Below, one piece after another: positions 16,598 to 23,079 of a stretch of DNA of 23,079 nucleotides (within the stretch, counting starts at the first letter, position 1; every line of letters begins with the position of its first letter). The position numbers were made by a program, and so were the translations under genes. Under the pieces are notes generated by a model, which had not been told where the DNA came from, searched no databases, and saw only the letters and a program-made list of their open reading frames with translations. Source of the stretch: CBCXVS01 sp965178525 (GTDB taxonomy: Bacteria; Tectomicrobia; Entotheonellia; Entotheonellales; Entotheonellaceae); NCBI GenBank assembly GCA_965178525.1, contig CBCXVS010000099.1, positions 1 through 23,079 of the forward strand, given 5' to 3'.

Positions 16598-17102
16598 ATA
16601 AAGGTTTCCATAAGACCTGCGAATAATGAAGATGCGTGCCTGTCCCCAGGCGCCAATGACACGAGCCGCGAGGAGGGCGCCAGCGAGATGCCCGGCTGCG
16701 TTGGCCGCGTTGAGCGCGCCGGCCTCGGCATATGTTCAGACAGGTCGGTTTGCATGGCCGGCAGAATCAGCGCATATGCGAGGTACCGTAACACCTCACG
16801 GACTTTCATAAGTCTCTTTCATCTCATGTACCTGATGTGAAGTATATCGAACAGGTCGTCTCGGCTCCAGGGTGCTGTCGACTAGGTGACAAATGCGTGA
16901 GCAGAGGATGATTTTGATATTGCTGGGCTTCTGGCACTCAAACGGCTCACGAACTTCTTCCAGCATGTACGAGAGGGACAAGAGGGTAGGGGGAGGTTGG
17001 ATGTCCGGGTTGCGCTAGTCAGGCGCGTCCGGGGCTTAACCCGGACAGGCGGAAGGTGTATGATGGGTGGGTACGAATCACTTTTTACAGGGAGAAATCA
17101 CA
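16598..17102. other. Intergenic region with a 9-bp inverted repeat before the SDR gene
   Basis: 505 bases with no supported gene. Two minus-strand open frames (16573-16809 and 16796-16981) have no ribosome site and I recognise nothing in them. GTCCGGGTT at 17003-17011 and AACCCGGAC at 17038-17046 are exact inverted repeats. A nested alternative stem uses GTCCGGG at 17027-17033 with CCCGGAC at 17040-17046. The two stems compete for the same right arm and lie 57-100 bases before the SDR start, so they could form alternative leader structures or a protein-binding site. Confidence 0.4.
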
Positions 17103-17951
17103 ATGGTTGAAGGACCTCTACAAGGTAAAGTAGCGATCGTTACCGGCGCGGCCAGCCCGATTGGTCTTGGGCACGCGATGACCATAGGGCTCGTACGCGC
17201 TGGCGCGCGCGTCGCACTATTCGACGTCAATGAAGCCTGGCTGGAGCAAAGCACGGCCGAGATGCAAGCGATCGGCGGTGATGGGTGCGCCCTGCCCATG
17301 GTCACCAATATCACCGACCCGAGTGCGGTGGAACAGGCCGTCAGCCGGACGATTGCGGAACTCGGGGGGCTGCACATCCTGGTGAATAACGCCGGCATTA
17401 ACCAGCGCTCCGAAGGGTACGCGTCAGATCAGGCGAATAACTTCTGGAACCTCTCGCCGGAAGCTTGGAACCGCGTGGTCGCCGTCAATCTCAGCGGCCC
17501 TTTTTTCATGGCCAGGGCGGCTGTGGGCCATATGATCGACCAAGGCTGGGGCCGCATCATTGGCGTCACCACCAGCATGGACACAATGTGGCGTAAAGGC
17601 GGAACGCCTTACGGCCCTTCCAAGGCCGGGCATGAAGCCCTTGTCGCCGCGATGGCACAGGAGCTGGAGGGTACGGGCGTGACCGCCAACGTGCTGGTGC
17701 CAGGCGGGGCGACCTACACCAACATGACTGCGTCCAACACGTCGTATGACAAGGAAAAGCTGATTCAGCCCGAGGTCATGCAAGCCCCTGTCGTCTGGCT
17801 TGGGTCGGATGACTCGAATACGTTGAATGGCCGGCGGATTATCGCGTACTTCTGGGACGAGAGTTTGTCACTTGAAGCGCGTTTGGAGAAAGCGAGCGCG
17901 CCGGCGGCATGGCCACAACTGGGACGGCAGGCGATTCACCCGGGACGGTAA
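17103..17951 (+). CDS. SDR family NAD(P)-dependent oxidoreductase
   Basis: A 282-residue classical short-chain dehydrogenase/reductase with start at ATG 17103 behind CAGGGAG. Residues 10-21 give the cofactor loop (VAIVTGAASPIG), residues 95-98 the NNAG motif, and the catalytic Ser158 (GVTTS), Tyr170 and Lys174 (YGPSK) are all present. The acidic residue after the second strand (LFDVNE) suggests preference for NAD(H), which is inference. It should oxidise an alcohol or reduce a ketone in the cytoplasm; the substrate is unknown. It lies downstream of the monooxygenase, with which a ketone/alcohol pathway would make sense, but the 505-base gap argues against a tight operon. A palindrome at 18038-18057 follows it. 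Confidence 0.93.
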   Translation: MVEGPLQGKVAIVTGAASPIGLGHAMTIGLVRAGARVALFDVNEAWLEQSTAEMQAIGGDGCALPMVTNITDPSAVEQAVSRTIAELGGLHILVNNAGINQRSEGYASDQANNFWNLSPEAWNRVVAVNLSGPFFMARAAVGHMIDQGWGRIIGVTTSMDTMWRKGGTPYGPSKAGHEALVAAMAQELEGTGVTANVLVPGGATYTNMTASNTSYDKEKLIQPEVMQAPVVWLGSDDSNTLNGRRIIAYFWDESLSLEARLEKASAPAAWPQLGRQAIHPGR

Positions 17952-18037
17952 GGCTTCAGGAGCACGGGGCCATGCATCTCGCTCAGCGAGTGTCTCATCT
18001 TAGGACCAGATACAAAATAAATCCCTCTGATGCGGTC

Positions 18038-18057
18038 GGGCACGGCGCGCCGTGCCC
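18038..18057. terminator. Perfect 20-bp GC-rich palindrome after the SDR gene
   Basis: GGGCACGGCGCGCCGTGCCC is its own reverse complement and can fold as an 8-bp stem with a CGCG loop. It lies between the SDR stop and the next promoter, 33 bases before the first TTACCG repeat. No T-tract is present, so termination is plausible but unproven; a protein-binding site is the alternative. Confidence 0.4.
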
Positions 18058-18089
18058 CGGCGCCTCCTGCTTGACCTATCACCTAAACA

Positions 18090-18142
18090 TTACCGTAATT
18101 TTACCGTCGCGTTATGACTTCGCCTGTTGGCGGCGGTAGACT
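18090..18142 (+). promoter_or_regulatory. Promoter with 11-bp direct repeats, upstream of the small conserved gene
   Basis: TTACCGTAATT (18090-18100), TTACCGTCGCG (18101-18111) and TTATGACTTCG (18112-18122) form three 11-base units in register. The last unit contains ATGACT (18114-18119) as a -35, followed by a 17-base spacer and TAGACT (18137-18142) as a -10. The arrangement matches the one at 21608-21682, including the identical CGTTATGACTT and the same distance to the -10. Such 11-bp-spaced repeats overlapping -35 are typical of activation by OmpR/PhoB-type winged helices, and the nearby large regulator has such a domain. The gene at 18206 would have a leader of about 57 bases. Confidence 0.6.
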
Positions 18143-18205
18143 TTTTCCGCAACATGAAGGGCGCCGTATCCACTCCTTGCTGGCAGCGCAAATGGAGAAA
18201 CGCTT

Positions 18206-18427
18206 ATGCAACCGGAAAGCGGCTGGGGACACCCGCTTACACCTCGCCATGCATTTGTTGTCCAATTCCGCGCTGAGACGGATATCGCGGCAGGACATCT
18301 CGCAGGACGCGCTGAGCACATTGTGACCGGACAAGCGGCGTCTTTCGAGAGCTTGGAAATCCTGTTAGCCTTTTTCACGCGGATCCTGCGGGGGATGCGA
18401 GACACCGAAGCACAAGATAGTGGATAG
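18206..18427 (+). CDS. Small conserved protein of unknown function
   Basis: A 73-residue protein with ATG 18206 preceded by GGAG at proper spacing. The core HAFVVQFRAETDIAAGHLAG, RAEHIVTGQAASFESLEILL and AFFTRIL matches a short family I remember as 'RAFVVQFRxDxDxxxGxxxGRVEHVxSGxxxxFxSLxELLxFxxRVL', found in many proteobacteria and actinobacteria without assigned function. It has no membrane segment or catalytic motif. It is the only gene between the repeat-containing promoter at 18090-18142 and the convergent regulator gene, whose stop is 11 bases away, so it appears to be controlled as a single-gene unit. Confidence 0.75.
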   Translation: MQPESGWGHPLTPRHAFVVQFRAETDIAAGHLAGRAEHIVTGQAASFESLEILLAFFTRILRGMRDTEAQDSG

Positions 18428-18438
18428 TGGATACCGGC

Positions 18439-21427
18439 TTATCCCAACTGCGACAAGAGCACCTGTGCCTCTTGCAGATCGACCGTATCAAATCCCTCGG
18501 TGAACCCGCCATACACTTGCGCTAGCAGTCGACGGGCTTCTCGCTGCTTATCCTGCTGGCTCCACAAGCGGCTGAGGCTTATTGCTGCCCTCAAGGCCCA
18601 CGCGTTCGCCTGTTGACGGCGAGCGACCTGCAGGGCATGCTGCAAGCACACCTCAGCTTCGGCGTCATCCGCTGCAGACAGGGTGAGCAATAATTCTCCC
18701 TTAATCCGGCACATTTCGGCCTCGTAACACCGCTCCCCATTGCGGTGCGCAATGGCGCGCTTCGTTCACGATACGGAAGCCCATGGCTGGCTGCCCAGCT
18801 TGCCCATATGCCTCGGCCAGGAGGGTCAGGAACATCGATTGTCCGACCTCTGCCTCCGTATGCTGGGCGGCTTCCAGTCCCTGTTGCATGTGGGCGATTC
18901 CTGCCTCGCTTTTCCCCTGCACCGCCAACGCCGCCCCGCGTAAAAGGGCGCCCCAAGCTACCCAGAATGCGAAACCTCGTTCCTGGGCAAACGTTAATGC
19001 TTCCTCCGCCATCGATTCTGCCGCCAATCCCTCGCGGCGTTGGACATGCAGCAGCGCCGTATGAAGCAAGGCAAAAGCCAGGCTATAAGGATAGGCCAAG
19101 TCCCGGGCCAGAACCAATCCGGCCCGGCTCTGCGCCACGGCCCGCTCCGGATAACCCAGCGCCCACCACCCCAAGGCCGCATACGTATGGCACACGACGC
19201 CAGGATCTTGCACCGCGGCCAAGGCATGAGTCCCGTGGCGTTGGACGTCGTACAGGGCGATTCCCTGCTCACAATGCGTCTGGGAGGCGGCAAAGTCGCC
19301 CAGGTAGTATGAGGTAATGCCAACCCCAAAATGCGCTTCGAGCAACCAGGCCTGATCTTGGCGCTTCTGCGCCATGGTGAGGATCTGCGCCCCCAAGTCG
19401 CGGGCGGTCTGATACGCGGCCCGGACTTGATAAAATCGGCGCAGCCCCACGAGGGCTGAAAACAACTGGGGAGTCTCGCCTAAGCCTTGGCAAAGTTGCC
19501 GGGTACGGCTATACACCCGTTCGACTTCTGTGGCCGCATACCCTTTGGTGGCAATCAAAGCGGATCCGAGGGCAAGCTGGACGTCCACTTCTTGCTGCAC
19601 CTGCTCAGGCGTGTCCGGCAGCGTCCGGTGGAGTTCCAAAGCATGGGTGAGATGCGTCATGGCTTCCTGATGAGCGCTTCGCTGCAGCGCATTCTCTCCC
19701 GCATACCCTAAATATCGGACGGCCCGTGGCGTGTCTCGCCCACGGGTAAAATGCTCCGCCAGTTCCGCCGCGACCTCCCGCGCACGTGGGCCATAGCCTG
19801 ACTCTTGACGCCTGCCGATCTGCTGATGCCATCGCGCTTGCCGGCTTGCCGGTATGCGATCGTACAAGATGGCCTGATACAGCGCATGAATAAACCCATA
19901 GTGCGCCGCGACGGTCCCATCCGGCCATTCGGACATCCCGCGTGGCCGGATGAACTGGCCCCGCCGCGCCAATGCTTCGCACCATGCCTCGACGTCCTCC
20001 ACTACATGATCGATCCCTGCTGCCAAGGCCGCGGCCGAAAATTCCATCCCGGCGACACTCGCCACTTCCAAAACGTCTTGCTCTTCAGAGGTCAGGTCTT
20101 CGAGTTGGCGCTCAATCAACTGCCGCAAGTTCTCCGGCACCCCCACCGCAACCGCCTCTAACTCGCCGCAGAGTCGCCATCCTTTGGGGCCGTTTTGTAG
20201 AACACCTTGCCGGACGATATCATCCGCAACATTCACCATAAATAAGGGATTGCCGTTAGTGCGCTGGTGAATGAGCCGGATCCAATCGTCCGGTAACGAC
20301 GCCCCTTCAAATAACGACGCCCCTTCAAAGCGTCGCTCCAGATAGGCTGCCACATCGGTGACGGTGAGATACGCCAACGCCAGCTCCTCACACTGGCGCT
20401 GACGGCGGAGTTCTTGTGCCATCGCGCGCATGGGATGCGCCCGTACAATGGCGTCTACGGGCCGGTACGTGCCTAGGACTAAGAGCCGTGCCGCACCGCG
20501 ATGTCGGGCCACATAGCCAAGCCAATCGAGAGTTGACACATCGCTCCAGTGCAGATCTTCGAGCACCAGCACAATCGGCCGCTCAGCGGACAACGTTTCC
20601 ATAGCCTCGGCGAGCTCCCGCATCATGCGCTCGCGCGTGGCGCCGCTGCAGCGCCGCTGCAGCACCTCGTAGTCGGCAGTAGACAAAAGCGCCGGCATCT
20701 GCAACAGCCAGCTCGGCGCCTGCTGGTACAACATCTCGATGACGCGCGCCCCATTCGCCGTATGACACAACTGCCCCACCGCTTCGAACAGCGGCAGGTA
20801 AGCTTCCCCAGCCCCGTACTGCTCGATGCACTGCCCATGGCCGACCCAGAAGTGGTCATCGCCCTCGAGTTGGGCCACAAAGGCGTCCACTAAGGCCGTC
20901 TTGCCGATTCCGGCTTCACCGGCGATGAATCCGACTTGACGTTCGCCTTGTCGTGCTGTCGCCAACCACTGGTGGAGCCGAGACAGCTCCGCCTCACGTG
21001 CGACGAGAAAATCGGATGGGCCGGTCAAAAACGACAGTTGAGGTGCCATGGTCTCTGCGCGTAAAGGCCGCGAGGGAGGCGTCACGCCGGCCATCTCCGG
21101 CTGCTCGACAGCTCTCACCGGTGCGACGAAGCGGTAGCCGCGCCGATGGACGGTGGCGATGTATTGTGAGGCCCGGGCCGTCTCTCCAAATATCTTGCGG
21201 AGCTGAGCAATACAAGCTTTCAGCACCCCATCACTCACGGCCGTTTCTGGCCAGACGGCGTCTAGGAGTTCGTCTTTGGTGACCAATTGCCCGGCGTGAG
21301 CCACCAAGTGAACCAGAACGGCAAAGGCTTTTGGACGTAGCGCGATCATCTGGCCGTCCCGCCACAGACACGCGTTGGCAACATCGAGCCGGAACGGTCC
21401 GAAGCTCCACTGCGAGGCGGGTGTCAT
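18439..21427 (-). pseudogene. Winged-helix / AAA ATPase / TPR transcriptional regulator with one 3' frameshift
   Basis: Start at ATG 21427 behind AAGGAGGAG. Residues 7-104 are an OmpR/PhoB/CadC-type winged helix (WSFGPFRLDV to GYRFVAPV, including ALRPKAFAVL and ACIAQLRKIFGE). From about residue 138 there is a STAND/AAA ATPase module: Walker A GEAGIGKT (170-177), Walker B VLVLEDLHWSD (286-296), and LLVLGTYRP (315-323). Residues about 590 onward are TPR-like helical repeats. Near 18755-18765 the frame shifts: after VNEA the family C-terminus continues in another frame as IAHRNGERCYEAEMCRIKGE and ends at 18439 (LQEAQVLLSQLG). Full length would be about 995 residues. The in-frame product only swaps the last 85 or so residues for a short tail, so it might retain DNA binding and ATPase activity. 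The inducer is unknown. Repeat-type promoters lie on both sides. Confidence 0.85.
20294..20329. repeat. Perfect 18-bp tandem duplication inside the regulator gene
   Basis: TAACGACGCCCCTTCAAA occurs twice head to tail (20294-20311 and 20312-20329) with no mismatch. On the coding strand it duplicates six residues in frame, giving FEGASL-FEGASL at residues 367-378, in the ATPase module after the sensor region. The exact identity suggests a recent slippage event or an allele-variable site. Confidence 0.85.
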
Positions 21428-21607
21428 GTGATACTCCTCCTTGCCCGGTATGAAGTCCTCAACTGCTGTCGCAACATACTCACCCGCCAGCATAACACGA
21501 TTCGCAAGCCGATGGGAAGCCACCAGCCGGGCAGCGCACTCGGCGGCCTCAGCGACCACATCGCGGTGCTGCAACGCGCTGACGATACTGACGTAGTCTG
21601 CGACCCC

Positions 21608-21682
21608 TGTTACGTACGTTACCGCACGGTTACCAAACTTAGACCACTCCGTTATGACTTTCCCTCAGGGCAAGCGTAAAGT
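21608..21682 (+). promoter_or_regulatory. Promoter with 11-bp direct repeats, upstream of the sigma-factor gene
   Basis: GTTACC occurs at 21618-21623 and 21629-21634, 11 bases apart, and GTTATG at 21651-21656, a further 22 bases on, keeping the helical register. An additional GTTACG starts at 21609. ATGACT (21654-21659) is the -35, followed by 17 bases and TAAAGT (21677-21682) as the -10. CGTTATGACTT is identical to the element at 18110-18120 and the distances match exactly. The sigma-factor start (21817) is about 128 bases beyond the predicted transcript start. The element also lies 181-255 bases upstream of the divergent regulator, so autoregulation is possible. Confidence 0.6.
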
Positions 21683-21816
21683 CTGACTCGTGACCAGGCA
21701 GACGAATGCTTGCAGCCGCCTATAACACGTCTGGTGCCGGCAGTTCCTGCACCGAAGCGGTAACCGGCTGAACAGCCAAAGCAAGGGGAAAGCCCATTTG
21801 CGCAAGGAGAGATGAC

Positions 21817-22542
21817 ATGCGATGGAGAAACGATTCATCATCACTTGATGTGTCGGGAATATACGGACAGGCGTCACCTCCGATTGACACGGTGGAGACA
21901 TGTTCACGTCTGCCCAGAAAACGATCGGACGCCAGTAGCGAGGTTCAGTCCTCCATCGCCGATCAGGACGACGATGCGCAGCTCCTCCACCGGATTGCGG
22001 CACGTGACCGCGATGCGTTTGAGTGTCTATATGACCGCTATGCCCCTCGCCTGATGTTATTCCTCACGCGCTACTTAGGTCTTTCCTCCCTGCGTGAGGA
22101 AGTCGTCAACGAAGTGATGATCATCATTTGGCAACGGGCGGCTGATTTCCGTCCGACCTCACGACCCTCAACCTGGATCCTCGGCATGGCGCGCCGCAAA
22201 GCCTTGGAGGCGTATGTGCGGGCCGTCAAGGTGCAAGCCAGACCGGGATCTGCCTTACCACTCTGGCGCGACGAGGAGAATCTGGAAGAGATCACCCTGC
22301 AGGAAGAGCGTATCTACATCATCGGGAAGGCTCTGAAGCAACTTCCCCCGGATCAGCGTCAGACGCTTACCCTAGCTTTTTACCATAACTGCTCGCAGCA
22401 GGAGATCGCGGCGCGGACCGGGTATCCGGTATTGATGATCAAAAGCCAGATGCGGAAAGCCCTCCGCCGCATCAAGGTTTTGCTCGATCGCATGCAAGCT
22501 TCACAATCTCTGCCTACACCTTCTAATTTCTTTAGCCGGTGA
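21817..22542 (+). CDS. ECF-like RNA polymerase sigma factor
   Basis: A 241-residue sigma-70 family protein with ATG 21817 behind AAGGAGAG. The first 50 or so residues are a non-conserved polar extension. Region 2 spans about residues 53-135: DAQLLHRIAARDRDAFECLY, DRYAPRLMLFLTRYLG, EEVVNEVMIIIWQRAADFRP and STWILGMARRKALEAY. Region 4 spans about 170-223: ALKQLPPDQRQTLTLAFYHN, CSQQEIAARTGYPVLMIKSQ, MRKALRRIKVLL. This is the two-domain layout of extracytoplasmic-function sigma factors, which redirect RNA polymerase to a small regulon. No anti-sigma factor with a membrane segment or zinc motif follows, so control may be transcriptional, through the repeat promoter upstream. Its regulon is not visible in the window. 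Confidence 0.9.
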   Translation: MRWRNDSSSLDVSGIYGQASPPIDTVETCSRLPRKRSDASSEVQSSIADQDDDAQLLHRIAARDRDAFECLYDRYAPRLMLFLTRYLGLSSLREEVVNEVMIIIWQRAADFRPTSRPSTWILGMARRKALEAYVRAVKVQARPGSALPLWRDEENLEEITLQEERIYIIGKALKQLPPDQRQTLTLAFYHNCSQQEIAARTGYPVLMIKSQMRKALRRIKVLLDRMQASQSLPTPSNFFSR

Positions 22543-22669
22543 ACCCGCCGCAACAGCTTGCCCAGCTCGATCGGCGGCAGCTGGGAGGTCGGCGGCGATC
22601 CATCAGGGGATTTGTGTATCCTCTGTGTCGAACGCTAGTCAAGGCGCGTGACACCGCTCACGCCGAGTG

Positions 22670-22685
22670 TGTGACGGCTCTCACA
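22670..22685. promoter_or_regulatory. Perfect CRP/FNR-like palindrome TGTGA-N6-TCACA
   Basis: TGTGA at 22670-22674 and TCACA at 22681-22685 with six bases between match the CRP consensus half-sites exactly. It lies about 130 bases after the sigma-factor stop and about 70 before the cluster of hairpins. No CRP homologue is in the window, so binding is speculative. Confidence 0.35.
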
Positions 22686-22741
22686 GTAAGAAAGGGTAAT
22701 CGGCTGTACATTTATCTCGTAAAACGGCCACACGATGTCAT

Positions 22742-22886
22742 GCCGGTCCTCCGGCTTTTATATAAAAGGGGCGGCTCACCCTCACCGCCCCTGGCCGCGC
22801 CGTCCCCCGGGCGCGGCCCCCATATCTCCTCCTCCATCCCTATGGCGTACGGCGGCTCCTTATTGGAATTGGAGCCGCCTTTTTTT
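22742..22886 (+). ncRNA. Candidate structured small RNA or long structured 3' UTR
   Basis: A run of hairpins with no convincing gene. A weak stem GCCGG/CCGGC (22742-22755) is followed by TTTT. Then come GGGGCGG/CCGCCCC (22768-22774 with 22785-22791), GGCCGCGCC/GGCGCGGCC (22793-22801 with 22810-22818), and the intrinsic terminator at 22851-22886. Between the second and last of these three, about 22825-22842, lies an unpaired CTCCTCCTCC stretch complementary to Shine-Dalgarno sequences. The layout of hairpins, an exposed anti-SD stretch and a terminator resembles trans-acting small RNAs. The 5' end is unknown and no strong promoter is visible; ATATAAAA at 22760-22767 is the only -10-like sequence. 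It may simply be the 3' UTR of the sigma-factor transcript. Confidence 0.35.
22851..22886 (+). terminator. Rho-independent terminator
   Basis: GGCGGCTCC (22851-22859) pairs perfectly with GGAGCCGCC (22871-22879) around an 11-base loop and is followed directly by seven T. This is a textbook intrinsic terminator for rightward transcription, ending either the sigma-factor transcript or a separate small RNA. Confidence 0.9.
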
Positions 22887-22998
22887 CATCTCCTGCAGCA
22901 TTAAATTCCTGGACAAAATGAGCGACATCGCTTTTCCAGAGGAAACAATAGGGTTGTTCCCCAATAGTTAATGAGGTAGGCTATCCTCCCAAAAACGG

Positions 22999-23079
22999 AT
23001 GGAAGCCTTAACCGGTGTGTCTCAGACGCAATTTGACTTCTTGCTGCCCGCCTTCAGCCACGTCTATCAACAGGCTCAG
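22999..23079 (+). CDS. Transposase-like protein, N-terminal fragment cut by the window edge
   Basis: The frame opens after a stop at 22972-22974, and the ATG at 22999 starts MEALTGVSQTQFDFLLPAFS and then HVYQQAQ up to the last base. 'LTGVSxxxFxxLLPxF' is the start of the HTH_Tnp_4-type domain of many IS5/IS4-like DDE transposases. GAGGTAGG at 22973-22980 is rather far (18 bases) from the ATG to be its ribosome site. Only 27 codons are visible, so element family, integrity and ends cannot be determined. No terminal inverted repeat is evident between the terminator and the start. Confidence 0.5.
   Translation, partial: MEALTGVSQTQFDFLLPAFSHVYQQAQ

Noticed and set aside
18413..18432. GATAGTG direct repeat at the end of the small gene
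   Set aside because: Only two and a half copies of 7 bases spanning a stop codon; it is too short to distinguish from chance.
22539..22904. Possible gene starting GTG at 22539, overlapping the sigma-factor stop
   Set aside because: The overlap is attractive for an anti-sigma factor, but there is no membrane segment or zinc motif, and the frame runs through several hairpins and the intrinsic terminator.
1..23079. CRISPR arrays, tRNA and rRNA genes
   Set aside because: No regularly spaced repeats, cloverleaf-like sequences or conserved rRNA segments were seen on either strand.

Overview
The window comes from a GC-rich bacterium with a catabolic, soil- or sponge-symbiont-like gene set: periplasmic solute-binding proteins, N-methylhydantoinase/oxoprolinase subunits, an HpcH/HpaI-type aldolase, a Baeyer-Villiger-type monooxygenase and an SDR oxidoreductase. 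There is also a large winged-helix/AAA/TPR regulator and many gene remnants. This mix, with the DUF29 protein, the antidote remnant and the small 'FVVQFRA' protein, reminds me of Entotheonella/Tectomicrobia-like or other uncultured proteobacterial genomes. That placement is inference, and no rRNA or other phylogenetic marker is present.

Layout. 34-822 (-): membrane-anchored hypothetical protein. 823-998: AT-rich junction in front of a family-5 solute-binding protein that lacks its N-terminus (999-2321, +). 2600-4210 (+): a second, intact solute-binding protein, bracketed by two strong hairpins. 4532-5724 (-): DUF2652 (cyclase-like) plus SRPBCC-type gene broken by an in-frame stop and a frameshift. 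6159-6407 (+): truncated tyrosine recombinase abutting an internally deleted aminotransferase (6410-6649, -). The aminotransferase remnant is translationally coupled to hyuB (6646-8361, -) and hyuA (8376-10460, -). 10564-11525 (-): a C-terminal remnant, a DUF29 gene and a frameshifted HigA-like antidote remnant. 11625-13088 (+): TPR protein. 13193-13702 (+): Xre-type repressor fused to a coiled coil and an HPD (J-domain-like) tail. 13758-14534 (-): HpcH/HpaI aldolase. 14964-16597 (+): monooxygenase with one frameshift. 17103-17951 (+): SDR. 18206-18427 (+): small conserved protein. 18439-21427 (-): OmpR-type wHTH/AAA/TPR regulator with one frameshift near its 3' end. 21817-22542 (+): ECF-like sigma factor. 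22742-22886 (+): cluster of hairpins ending in a classic intrinsic terminator. 22999 to the end (+): start of a transposase-like gene.

The most interesting signal is regulatory. Two promoters, one before the small protein gene and one before the sigma-factor gene, flank the large wHTH regulator. They share the same design: 11-bp-spaced TTACC/TTATG direct repeats running into an identical CGTTATGACTT, then a 17-bp spacer and a -10-like hexamer at the same distance. This is how OmpR/PhoB-type winged helices usually bind, so I infer that the regulator, a small protein of unknown function and an orphan sigma factor form one circuit. A second candidate is a structured small RNA after the sigma factor, with three adjacent hairpins and an exposed CU-rich stretch complementary to Shine-Dalgarno sequences.

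At least four otherwise recognisable genes carry one or two frame-disrupting changes. Others are truncated at junctions. The region is therefore either decaying accessory DNA or an assembly with indel errors, and the sequence alone cannot decide between them.
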